Positions 50,608-60,070 of a stretch of 64,000 nucleotides of DNA are shown here, piece by piece. The position numbers were made by a program, and so were the translations under genes. Position 1 is the first letter of the stretch. Each line of letters starts with the position of its first letter. The notes below the pieces were generated by a model. That model had not been told where the DNA came from. It was given only the letters and a program-made list of their open reading frames with translations, and ran no database searches. The stretch is from Darksidea phi (lineage: Eukaryota; Ascomycota; Dothideomycetes; Pleosporales; Lentitheciaceae). The DNA is taken from the NCBI GenBank assembly GCA_030770425.1, contig JASJFT010000109.1, forward strand, positions 84,200 through 148,199, in the 5' to 3' direction.

Positions 50608-53076
50608 TATCCCCTCTTCTAGGAGCTTAGGCTACTATCTAGTATAATATTATATTAGCTTCTAGACTAGCTATATTTTTCGTAATTCTAATTACCTTAT
50701 TATATTTTAATATTTCAATATCTTATATAATAATATAGGTAGTAACTATATAATAATAATAGCTTTTAATTTACTAATAATATATATAGATAGTTAAATA
50801 CGTCGATAATACTAAATCTTCTACTAATAACGATAGTAAGATAATCTATACTAGACTACTTCTTAGTCCTCTACTTACTAGTAGCCTTCCTAACTAGGTA
50901 TCCCTATTATCCTCTATCTCTATACTATTATTTATATTATATCTACTATAGATACTAGCTCTATCTTCTATATTAGATATTTACTTCCTTTATAGTATAC
51001 TAAAAAGATCGATTCCTTTATTTATAACGATCCTCCTTATATAAACTTTTCCTTTAGTTTATATAAATAGTATAACTACCTTTAGACGAAACGCCTATCC
51101 TCGTTATATAGGACCTCGGATAGGAATATAATATAGATAACTACTAATATAGCTATATAAGAATCTTATTATTACTTATTCTCTTAAATATATCTAATAT
51201 ATAGTTAGTTTTATATTACTAGTTATTATAATCGAAGAGTCCTATTAATAGTACCTCCTACTTATAGTACTAGGGATACTCTATTATAATATTTAAAAGG
51301 TTTAGAGCGCTATACTTAAATAGTCTATTCTACTCTAATTCCTCCTACTAAAGAACTAGATAAACGATTGTTAGCGAAGATATATAGTTAGTAGATATTA
51401 ATAGTAAGTTTAGAGAAGAGGTAAGGAAGCTAGCTAAAGATAAGAGATAGATATAGTAAGGAAGCTAGTTAAGAATAAGAGATAGATATAAGAAAGCTAG
51501 CTAAGAATAAGAAATAGATATAATAAGTAAAATACTAGTATTATTACGAGTAATTTTTATACTATAGATAGTATTAATATACTAACTCCTTACTACTACT
51601 ATTAGTCTTCTAACTAGGCTCTATAGTTTAGTATTATATATTATTTCTCGTCTAGTATCTTAATATTTAAAATATTACCTCGTTAGTATTATTATATATA
51701 GCTCTATAGCTCTATTATTATATATAAGATATAGATATAGTATCTCTACTATATATAAACTTCTACTATATTTTATATAAACCTTCTAAAGAGACTTCTA
51801 CTATATAAATCTAAATTAAATAATAATTTATTATTTTTTAAATAAATACTTATAAAGATATAAACGGAATTTCTCTTATTAAAAGAACTATAGGTAAATA
51901 AGTAATTTAATATAATTATTTAATTTAGATTTATATAGTAGAAGTCTTTTTAAAAGATTTATATAAAATATAGTAGGAGTTTATATATAGTAGAGATATT
52001 ATATTTATATCTTATATATAATAATAAAGCTATAAAGCTATATATAGTACTATTAATTATAAGCAACGAGGTAATATTTTAAATATTAAGGCGCTAGACG
52101 AGAAATAATATATAATACTAAACTATAGAACCTAGTTAGAAGACTAATAGTAGTAGCGAGAAGTTAATATACTAATACTATCTATAGTATAAAAATTATC
52201 TATAATAATACTAGTATTCTACTTACTATATCTATCTCTTATCCTTAGCTAGCTTCCTTACTATATCTATCTCTTATCTTTAACTAGCTTTCTTATCTCT
52301 TCCCTAAACTTACTATTAATATCTACTAACTATATATCTTCGCTAACGATCGTTCGCCTAGTCCTTTAATAGAAGGAACTAGAGTAGAATAAACTATTCG
52401 AGTATAGCGCTTTAAATCTTTTAAATATTATAGTAGAGTATCCCTAGTACTATAAGTAGGAGGTACTATTAATAGAACTCTTCGATTATAATAACTAGTA
52501 ATATAAAACTAACTATACGTTAGATATATTTAAGGGAACGAGTAGTAATAGAATTCTTATATAGCTATTAGTAATTATCTATATTATATTCCTATCTAAA
52601 ACCCTATATAATAAGGATAGGTATTTTGTCTAGAGATAGCTATATTATCTACGTAGGCTAGAGGAAAAGCTTATATAGAGAGGATTATTATAGATAGAGA
52701 AATCGACCTTCTTAATATACTATAAAGGGAGTAAATACCTAACGTAGAAGATAGAGCTAGTATCTATAGTAGATATAATATAAACGATAGCGTAGGGAAT
52801 TAAATATAAAGGAATTAGTAGGAATAGATAGGACGAAGGATAATAGAAATACCTAGCTAGAAAGAGTAGAAGGTTTAGTATTATCGACGTATTTAACTAT
52901 CTATATATATTATTAGTAAATTAGGAGCTATTATTATTATATAGTTACTATCTATTATATAAGATATCGAAATATTAAAATATAATAAGGTAATTAAAAT
53001 TATAAAAAATATAGCTAGTTTAAAAGTTAATATAATATTACGTTAAGTAGTAACCTAAGCTTCTAGAGAAGGGTTA
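50608..53076. repeat. 2.5-kb near-palindrome (two arms of about 1.2 kb)
   Basis: The sequence from about 50,608 rightward reappears as its reverse complement ending near 53,076. Sample pairs: CTTCTAGGAGCTTAGG (50,615) with CCTAAGCTTCTAGAGAAG (53,054); GATTGTTAGCGAAG (51,367) with CTTCGCTAACGATCG (about 52,337); CTACTATATAAATCTAAATT (51,796) with AATTTAGATTTATATAGTAG (about 51,929). The centre is a non-palindromic spacer of about 100 bases (51,820-51,920). Mismatches look mostly like transitions. It lies within the outer gypsy and is not part of a normal gypsy layout. A foldback-type transposon or two head-to-head copies of a smaller element would fit. Confidence 0.75.
51424..51520 (+). repeat. 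tandem repeat of about 33 bp in the palindrome arm
   Basis: About three imperfect copies of a unit like GGAAGCTAGCTAAGAATAAG-AGATAGATATA are present. The opposite arm (about 52,225-52,300) has only about two copies, in inverse orientation, so copy number changed after the arms formed. Confidence 0.65.
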
Positions 53077-53715
53077 ATATAATTATAAGTTATAATAGAT
53101 AGTAGTTAGTAATTATTAAGTACTACTAGGTTATACTATTATAATAAATAGTAAAATTAAATTAAATAGAGTTTAGGCTAATTCTAAAGCCTTTATAAAG
53201 ATATTATAAGTAAGTAAAGTAACTATAAAGATTATACTTAGTAAATAGCTCTTATATAAAGATAGTAAATATCTACTAAATAGAAGTTACTAAAAATTAT
53301 TTATAAGAGAAATAGTAATATTATTACTACTAGTATAAGGATTTATAAGAATATATATAAACTATAAGCTATAATAGTAATAGATAAAAGTTATAAATAT
53401 ATACTAATAATAAACTAATACTTAAGTTATATATACTTTTTAATTAAACTAACTATATATTATAAGATTAGGGTTAAGAGCTATAAGACTAGAAAGACTA
53501 TAAAAACCCCCTATTAAGATAGTAGGATATAACGTAGATACTAAATATCTAAAAGATCTTCTCTATAAAATCGTTTTTTTCTTAGAAATAGGGTTTTTTA
53601 AGAGTATAAATACTTAGGTAAACTTTTCTAAAGAAAGTAAGGGAATTAATAAAATATATTATAGTAAATAACTCTTTATAAGGGCTAGGACGGCCCTTAG
53701 AAAAGGGGGAGGCTA

Positions 53716-53901
53716 TATTACGCCTACTTCTACCGGAGGACTCCTAGATTATTATTAGCCCGGCTATAGTTATATATCGGACCCTATATAGTCCTACGTC
53801 CTACTATTACGTCTCCTTAAGGATTCGTCTTATCTCTATCTAAATATAATCCTTTTACTACCTTAGCGTCTCTGTACCTACCTACCTATACGTACCTTAT
53901 A
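53716..53901 (+). repeat. 3' LTR of the outer gypsy element
   Basis: The 186-bp partner of 29806-29991 follows a purine tract and precedes CCCTC. It keeps more G and C than the left copy. Confidence 0.88.
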
Positions 53902-53906
53902 CCCTC

Positions 53907-54605
53907 GTACTAGATAGAGAGGTAGTACTAGCTAGCGAAGATAACCAAGGGCGGAATAGCCTACCTAGTAGTATTAATTCCCTATATTATAGTAACCTAC
54001 TCGCGATTACCTAGCTAGATAGCTTTAGCCTACCCGCGTCTCTCTAAGCTAGTAACGACTAGTTACGCTAATATCTTACCTATTAGGAAGCTAGCTTCGT
54101 CGACGTTATAGATATCCTAATTAGTAATACCCTAGGTAGCCTTAGTACGCGCTACTAGGTTAAACTAGGTTCGAATAATATCAGGATCCTTATAGAAAGC
54201 TCGCTGTCGATCGTAGGGTCGATTAAATCGTATTTTAACGCTATCAGTTCGCTAGACGAAGTTCCTAGGCTACTACTTACCTACCTAGCCAGCGCCGCGC
54301 TTAGCGAGTAGCTTATTCGCCATATCTCGTACAGCCTCTAGAGTAGGGGCAAATCCTCGCAAATCCAGGTCGAGTATATAGCTAATAATTACCTCCTCCT
54401 CTAGCTTAGAAAGCCTCTTTGATTTGGGCTGGTAATCGCGTCGCGCAGGCTTTCCAGCGCGTCGGTCGCGAAGCGTGCTTTCGGGAACGTTAAACGTTAC
54501 TATAGCGCGATTAACACTTTGGATCTAATTCTGATTGATAGCTGAGATGGCTAGGGAGATATCTACTTCGTTGCAGGGCAATCAAATAGTAGTTGGTTGA
54601 GCCAT
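53907..54605 (-). pseudogene. pogo-like transposase, N-terminal part
   Basis: From ATG at 54,605 the minus strand reads MAQPTTI, a stop, then NEVDISLAISAINQN, a helix-turn-helix (VPESTLRDRRAGKPA), and a CENP-B/Tc5-type region (SKLEEEVIISYILDLDLRGF, MANKLLAKRGAG). It then enters the DDE catalytic domain (PPLVIFAS, YYLSI, YEG) and stops at the gypsy insertion point. The rest of the protein is at 28,855-29,805. Stops at former CAG and TGG codons are RIP-like. In life it would cut and paste the 1.9-kb transposon; the copy is dead. Confidence 0.87.
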
Positions 54606-54632
54606 GAGAGTTGATAGGTAACGCGTCGCAAA

Positions 54633-54687
54633 AAAGTTGGTGGGGTTCGCGACTCGCTTGTATTCGCGACTCGCTTATAAAACATGT
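54633..54687 (-). repeat. right terminal inverted repeat with two 17-bp units
   Basis: This 55-bp inverse of the left TIR has two GCGAGTCGCG-containing units rather than four, and is followed by the TA duplication at 54688-54689. Confidence 0.9.
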
Positions 54688-54689
54688 TA

Positions 54690-54844
54690 TCTTGAAGTTG
54701 GAAGAGGAAACAAATTGTCAAAGGAGATTGCTCGGAAATATCGCAAGCGATCAAATTTATCGACCTCGTTATCAGGTCCAGCGTCACTGTGCAATAGGCT
54801 AAATCTGTAATAAATCTGAACTACCACTTATATACCTCGAAGAG
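54690..54844. other. spacer between two DNA transposons
   Basis: I recognise no gene in this normal-composition sequence. It was contiguous with 28,690 before the pogo-like element inserted. Confidence 0.4.
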
Positions 54845-55880
54845 AACCTCCATTTGATCGTGCAAGTTCTGCGCATCTTTCTATTCATATTAGCAATCCG
54901 GGGCTGTATCTCCTCTTGCGTGATTTTGTCCCATTCCTCTTGTAGAGCCTCTTCATCTCTTCTTCGGAATCGAAGATTCTTCGGCGTAAGCGTTGCTTTA
55001 CAATAGCCCAAATACCTTCAATAGGGTTAAGATCCGGACTCTAGGCAGGATGGTCCCATAGGTTTTGGATGTTGTGGGCCTTCTTGTACTCTTGTGCTAG
55101 TCCGTATTTCCTTATCTCATGGGAAGGGTCCCCATCCTCTTATAAAAGCCATGATTTATCGTCAATAAGCCGCATAGATTTAACAGCTTCGACGTATATA
55201 GGTAGAAGGTTATCTACGTAGTACTTCTGAGTCATTTAGTTACCCCTGAACCTTGACCTCTACCTTATGAGGCTTCCCAGCTTCCCATTCCCTTACTCTT
55301 CCGATGTATTCCTCCTTATCCTCAGTCGTTGGACGACGGCGTGGCTTCTGGGGGTAGGCAGGTTCCTCAACCTTGTCCTTCTCATCATTGTAGAACCTTA
55401 GTCTCTCTGCCTTTCCCCACCAAGAGACCCACGCGGCGATATGAAAGCGGGCGCCCTTAAAGGGAGGTATCTCTTTAATATTCTCAGGGTCGTCGCGGTG
55501 GCCTTCTTCTCGGAGGGACCTATCTTGAGCCTGTGAAATGGATCAACGTGAGCCTCATCTGTGTAGAACTATATGGTCAAAGAACTCAAAGATAGGTTAG
55601 TAAAGATATGTGTTTCCGTAGGTAAAACCTTCTTAACAAAGGCACACTTATATCTCCCACCCCCCGTTGGTATTGCTCCCTTAACTTCCGTTGTGGTTGA
55701 CGCTTACTAACAGGTAGTTGGTGTTACTCAATCTGAGCTTCGTACGGTTGTTTTTTTTCCGGACAGGATTAGTATCTAATTACGGAACTACTTCGTACAT
55801 GGCCAGATACTTCCACTTTAGTCGTCTATGCGGGCTTCTAGATATCTCCAGAATAACTGAGCTCATGTCTGTTGGCCTAA
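54845..55880 (-). pseudogene. Tc1/mariner-type transposase remnant (DDE_3)
   Basis: The minus strand carries an obvious but broken transposase. At 55,047-55,021 it reads SPDLNPIEG followed by IWAIVKQRLRRR, the DDE_3 catalytic signature after the third acidic residue. Upstream are EDGDPSHEIRKYGLAQEYK (about 55,075-55,135), YVEAVKSMRLIDDKSWLL (about 55,140-55,200) and FYTDEAHVDPFHRL (about 55,530-55,570). The C-terminal end (EEWDKITQEEIQPRIANMNR, about 54,885-54,945) is in another frame, so at least one frameshift exists, plus TAG stops. Borders are approximate; I found no inverted repeats for it. Decay is milder than in the AT blocks. Confidence 0.8.
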
Positions 55881-56545
55881 AATGAGCTCGAAACCTGTTC
55901 AAGCCAAGGTGCTACCAGGCAACATTAGATTAATCTACCGTATTAGGCAAGCGAGGCGCCGGACAATATAATTACTACGCCTCCACAGCGAAACCAACCT
56001 GAGGGGGAGGGGGGCCACGCGTCGTCAGCCGAGAGTTCCTAATTGGCACCCGGGGGTCAGCACTGTCAGCATCCTGCGATGGTGCTGCGGCATCGGCGGA
56101 TTTTCGACCAATAACAGTCCGTGCTTCGGTGAATTCTTCCTACTACGCCCCTCTCGGGGCTATTAACACTAATCGATGGCCGCGACACGCAATGGGCGGC
56201 AATGCTTGTGTCTCCTTCCTAAGGTCGACGTGTCGTGCGACACCATCAGGCATCAGCTTTGATCTATGAAGACTACACTTGCATCATCCCGCTGAACCAT
56301 AGTCTGGTTTTTCATCTCAGCTCACAACACTCTGGCATCCACTCACTCTTCATTGATGTACTTTCTCTGGCCCGCTACGACTTTGCTCTACCACGAATCA
56401 AGCCAGTTTGCCTTCCTTCTCCGCCTTTCTTTGGCAGCTCTGCTACCTCTGTCACTCCGACACTTCCTAACCCTAAGTCGAGTCTCGTCCATTCCACCCC
56501 CTACTCAACGCATCTTCCAACCCCCCGCCCCCCTTTATTACCACA
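55881..56545. promoter_or_regulatory. upstream region of the RTA1-family gene
   Basis: It may begin with the eroded 5' end of the Tc1/mariner remnant. From about 56,430 to 56,545 the plus strand is strongly pyrimidine-rich, ending CCCCTTTATTACCACAATG, a typical leader for a well-expressed filamentous fungal gene. I see no separate gene. Confidence 0.4.
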
Positions 56546-57662
56546 ATGCCGTCCCCCGAAGCAGCCGGCCAAAATGATCCCTCCCAGTACCTCGTCTCCT
56601 TCGGCCCTGACGCCAACTGCACCCTCGCCCTATGCCCCGTCGAAGCCTCCATCCAGGGCTACCGGCCCGCCCTCGGTGTGGAAATCGCCTTCATCGCCCT
56701 CTTCGGCGTCTCCATGCTCATCCACCTGGCCCAGGGCATCCGCTACCACACCTGGTTCTTCGCCAGCATGATGGCGCTCGGCTGCATCGGCGAGATGATC
56801 GGTTACGGCGGGCGCGTTTTGATGTACCAGAACCCCTTCTCCTTTGACGGCTTCATCATCCAGATCTGCTGCATTACAATCTCGCCCGTCTTCTTCGCCG
56901 CCGCCATCTACGTCACGCTCGCCAGGGTCTCGAATTTTTTGGGCCCCGAAGCTTGCAGGTTTCCGGTCAAGATATACGTGTGGGTGTTTGTGCCTTGCGA
57001 TATCGTTAGTTTGATCTTGCAGTCCGTGGGCGGCGCGTTATCATCGACTTCGGTGGGAGGTGACAAATCGGGCGAGTACATCACGCTTGCAGGTCTGGCG
57101 TTCCAGGTCTTCACTCTTACTGTCTTCACCGCTATGGCGTTAGACTACCTCTTCCGCTACATCTCGTACCGTAAGTCTCAGCAAGTGGATCAACGCCGGA
57201 TCCTCTCGACGCGCCTCAAGATCTTTGGCGTTTTCTTCTCGGCATCTATTCTCTTTATCCTCATCCGTTGCTGCTACCGTATTGCCGAGCTCGGTCAAGG
57301 ATACGGGGGTTCAATCTTCCACGAGGAGGGTCTGTTCATTGGGCTAGAGTCGGTAATGGTGATCCTGGCAGTGTTCGCCTTAAACATTGCTCAACCAGGT
57401 ACGGTTCTGTCCCATGTAGGGAAATTCCCGTTCGTACTAACAGTTGCAGGCTTCGCATTCCAGAACTGCACTCAGGAGGCCGATACAACCTATGGTAACA
57501 AGGTTGAACACGAACCCAGCTCCCAGCAAAAGGCGTCAAAGGTAAGAGAAGCCACTCTAACCCAAGAATAAAACAAGTTGTAAGGCAGGCCGCCAACAGC
57601 CCGGCAAACGCACCAACCTGGCGATGGATATGTTGCCTATCCGAGGGATCGGCGCACACTAG
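56546..57662 (+). CDS. RTA1-domain membrane protein (lipid-translocating exporter family)
   Basis: This seven-TM fungal family protein is related to yeast Rsb1/Rta1, implicated in sphingoid base transport and azole or toxicant resistance. It has hydrophobic segments at about residues 43-62, 70-90, 108-128, 145-165, 185-205, 228-248 and 270-290, with a GEMIGYGGR-type motif after TM2. A 51-base in-frame intron is likely at 57399-57449 (GTACGG, TACTAAC branch site, CAG). Removing it gives the family-like NIAQPGFAFQ. A second likely intron, 57542-57584, gives a last exon ending at TAG 57,660-57,662. Unspliced, the frame ends at 57,571 (341 aa). The fully spliced form is about 340 aa. Confidence 0.85.
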
Positions 57663-57765
57663 GCTTGTAACGGGGTCTGAATGGTCTAACGGAGGCTATC
57701 TAATCTATGCTGAAGCAGAATAGGCGTGTAGGCTAGCAGTAAATAGAATTATCTTTTTTGTATTA
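57663..57765. other. short spacer
   Basis: About 100 bases lie between the RTA1-family gene and the broken P450. Nothing is recognised apart from the RTA1 3' UTR. Confidence 0.4.
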
Positions 57766-58464
57766 TGTTTGGTAGTCACGGCTGGCACGCTCACAACCGC
57801 CGCCGCACTTGAAATAATCTTCTTCTGGCTTCTGTCTCAACCAGAAACCTTGCAAAAGCTCAAGGACGAGCTGAGTATGGCGATCCCAAACCCAAACGAC
57901 GCGAGCAATGTGCCCCTTCCCACGCTGGAGGCTTTGCCGTATCTCACAGCGGTTATAATGGAAGGCTTACGCCTAAGCTACGGAGTGTCAACCCGCCTCC
58001 AGAGGATCGACCCCAACAACAGCATGACGTTCACGGACAAGGACACGGGCAAGAAATGAGTCATTCCAGCAGGGACACCGGTGGGAAGCACGAGTGTGCT
58101 CACACACCGTGACGAGAGCATCTATCCAAACAGCGAGAAATTTTCGCCAGAGCGCTGGCTGGACGGGGGAGGGTCTGGGCTCGAAAAGTAATTGGTGAGC
58201 TTCTGCGCAGGTAGCAGCAGGTGTTTTGGGGAGAACCTTGCGTATGCAGAAATCTATGTTGGTCTGGCCGCAATTTGGAGGGTGTGGGGGAGCTGCGATG
58301 AGCATGGTATACGACTGGCGTGGGGTCATGACGATGTGGGAGGCATGAGTCTGTGGGAGGCGACCAAACGAGACGTGGAAATTGAGAGCGATCAGTTTGT
58401 GCCAGCTGCTCAGAAGGGTTCCAAGGGTATCCGTACGAAGGCATGGCATGCTCACTTTGCATAG
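57766..58464 (+). pseudogene. cytochrome P450 pseudogene, C-terminal half only
   Basis: The frame begins in the I-helix (VVTAGTLTTAAALE, the oxygen-binding region) and continues through ExxR (EGLR) and PERW to the haem loop FCAGSSRCFGENLA, ending near 58,464. Everything before the I-helix, about 280 residues including the membrane anchor, is missing. Two in-frame stops break the remainder: TGA at 58,057 (probably a former Trp before VIPAGTPVG) and TAA at 58,189 just before the haem loop. Without them it would be a normal oxygenase C-terminus. It resembles other fungal secondary-metabolism P450s, but the exact family is not clear. Confidence 0.85.
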
Positions 58465-58880
58465 TAATACGATTGATTCGTGCTCGATTTGCTGCAGATT
58501 TTGCAATGATGGCTGGCTTCGCACGCATATGGCCGGTGAAACGAGGGATTCCATTCAGCCCACCCATGACCGCCATGTACATGTGCGTGAAGATGTCAGC
58601 TTCGCCAAGATGCTGCCTAACAATGCTGGTCCTGCTGAGATGCATCGTGGGGATTCCGGTGTCGCTGATATGTTGCGTGCACATAGGCAGTCTGTGCAGA
58701 GGACGGTGCGCGCTGAGATGCTGCGGCGTGCACGTCCAAGTACGTTTACGGTCGGCCCGGCATACCGTAGCGCGTAACGCCTGTGCCGTTTGCCTGCCGT
58801 TCACCCCCTGGTCGAACCGGACTTGGCTGCCTCCTTTGGCCCCACCCCATCTTAATTGGGACAGCTGTGCCTCAGTTACA
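58465..58880. other. intergenic, nothing recognised
   Basis: This is GC-balanced sequence with several open frames on both strands, none resembling a known protein or having convincing splice sites. It contains direct repeat-like TGCTGAGATG words, probably chance. Confidence 0.4.
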
Positions 58881-59696
58881 AAAACGCACGCCAACTGGTA
58901 CAGACTCTTCCCCTTTCCTTTTTCGATGTGGGATCGGTAAATTTCGGGATTTTGGGGAGCAGCGGGTAAATACGACGCCGGTAGCCAATCGCCCATACCG
59001 TTGCAGATAGTATCGCGTTGACGAGCGCACAGGCAAAAGTGCCATAGGCATTAGATCGGTTTGGTGTACGCGAACTGGTCGATCTGGACGTATATCAAGA
59101 TACAAAGTGTTGCAACGGCTCAGCAGGGCAATATCACAAGGAAGTTGAACCACCAGAAGCCCATGAACCAGCCTGTACAAACATAGAATAGTCGACGAAG
59201 CAGGGAGAGTATCGAGAGTTTGGCACTCGTTATCGTGATGATGTACAGGAAGGCACTGGCGAAATTGTGCTGTATTGCAACGTTAGAAAATCTCCATCGT
59301 TTGGACATGATTCGTCTGACCTTTTGCATCGATGAAATAACTGCAGGAGTAAACGTTGCGAGCCTTTGCAGATCGAATATGCCCTTGTCAACCTCTGGTA
59401 CTGGTTAGTCCAAAGAACGAGCGCGCGCGTACCCTCACTTACCAATTAACTCATTGATTAGACTAGCTATGTTTGTCACCTGTTCCTTCTGTTAGTATGC
59501 GTGCGCAGTTGATAGTTGATAAAACACGTACATAGGCAAGATAGGCAAGGGCATCGTCAGCGCCAAAGGATGCCTTCAAGAGTCGACGGGAGACTCCTCG
59601 CGCAATGATGGCAATGGTGGTAAGGACGATAAATGCGGGCAAGCATCCGTTAGCTTGGGAATCATACTTTGCGGGTATGGAAGTATTCGAGCCCAT
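58881..59696 (-). pseudogene. Pth11/rhodopsin-like fungal integral membrane protein, broken
   Basis: From ATG 59,696 four exons join well: 59696-59532, 59479-59443, 59400-59321, then 59269 onward, with GT-AG introns of 52, 42 and 51 bases. The product shows the fungal rhodopsin-domain pattern: TM1 LPAFIVLTTIAIIARGVSRR, then FGADDALAYLAY, and TM3 FASAFLYIITITSAKLSILS ending LLRRLFY. TGA at 59,120-59,122 stops it after 143 aa, where relatives continue (next readable: AVATLCILIYVQ, a second stop, then AYGTFACALVNAIL in another frame). The family averages 350-400 aa and includes signalling receptors such as Pth11. A TGG-to-TGA change plus a frameshift makes it a recent pseudogene. Confidence 0.65.
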
Positions 59697-60070
59697 TGTG
59701 AAGCAAAAGAATATTCTTTGCAAATCGGGCAGCGAGGGGTGTAAGATAACTAGCACGAAAGATGGTCTTTTGTAACTCGTGGCATGGCTGCAACTCAAAA
59801 CGAACGGCAACACCAGGGTCGAGTGGGCTGGCCAATTGCGACGTGAGAAGCTGTAGTACGTGGTATCCCGGGCATCATCCCTGGAGTCCGAGACAATGTC
59901 TTCTGTACGCCCGTATTGGTGGGTTGCGGGCGGATATTACATTGCTCCCGACCCCACCCCACCATAAGTTGCATACGCCGCATTCCCATCCAACTTCTCC
60001 CTCTCCCTCCATTCCCTCCTGTCTGACGACCAATTTCACTCTGTGTATAGTTTACACTCAACACACGAAC
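59697..60070. promoter_or_regulatory. divergent upstream region of the P450 gene
   Basis: This is 374 bases between the dead membrane gene and the intact P450. A pyrimidine-rich tract (about 59,990-60,030) precedes the P450 ATG, which is in good context (GAACATGGC). No other feature seen. Confidence 0.4.

Larger units (their letters stand above)
29806..53901 (+). mobile_element. outer Ty3/gypsy retrotransposon, itself host to nested insertions
   Basis: Matching 186-bp LTRs lie at 29806-29991 and 53716-53901, flanked by TCCTC (29801-29805) and CCCTC (53902-53906), a 5-bp target duplication with one C-to-T change. A purine tract AAAAGGGGGAGGC (53702-53714) before the right LTR gives plus orientation. 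Visible coding landmarks are the RT box YLNNILIYSKE (about 32,425-32,455), RNase H (about 33,170-33,260), and an integrase stretch (about 48,215-48,330: ALFTSKF, then the degenerate HPQTDGQT-like motif). Taking out the two inner elements leaves about 10.3 kb, or about 7.8 kb if the inverted repeat at 50.6-53.1 kb is also foreign, a normal gypsy size. Confidence 0.88.
28699..54687 (-). mobile_element. pogo/Fot-like DNA transposon carrying a 24-kb nested insertion
   Basis: Inverted ends beginning ACATGTTTTATAAGCGAG sit at 28,699 (inward) and 54,687 (inward on the minus strand), flanked by TA on both sides, the pogo/mariner-type duplication. Removing the gypsy element at 29,806-53,901 and one 5-bp duplication leaves 1,888 bp, the normal size for Fot/pogo elements. 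Its transposase reads on the minus strand in two pieces. The outermost 300-500 bases at each end keep normal CpA/TpG, while sequence nearer the inserted retroelement is RIP-mutated. Confidence 0.88.

Noticed and set aside
29040..54180. Centromere or gene desert as explanation for the AT block
   Set aside because: The whole block resolves into nested transposons with LTRs, target duplications and CpA-specific mutation, so no centromeric function is needed to explain it, although such blocks can occur in centromeres.
57766..58464. Two separate small P450 genes
   Set aside because: One frame holds consecutive parts of a single P450 with stops between; there is no start codon or promoter for the second part.
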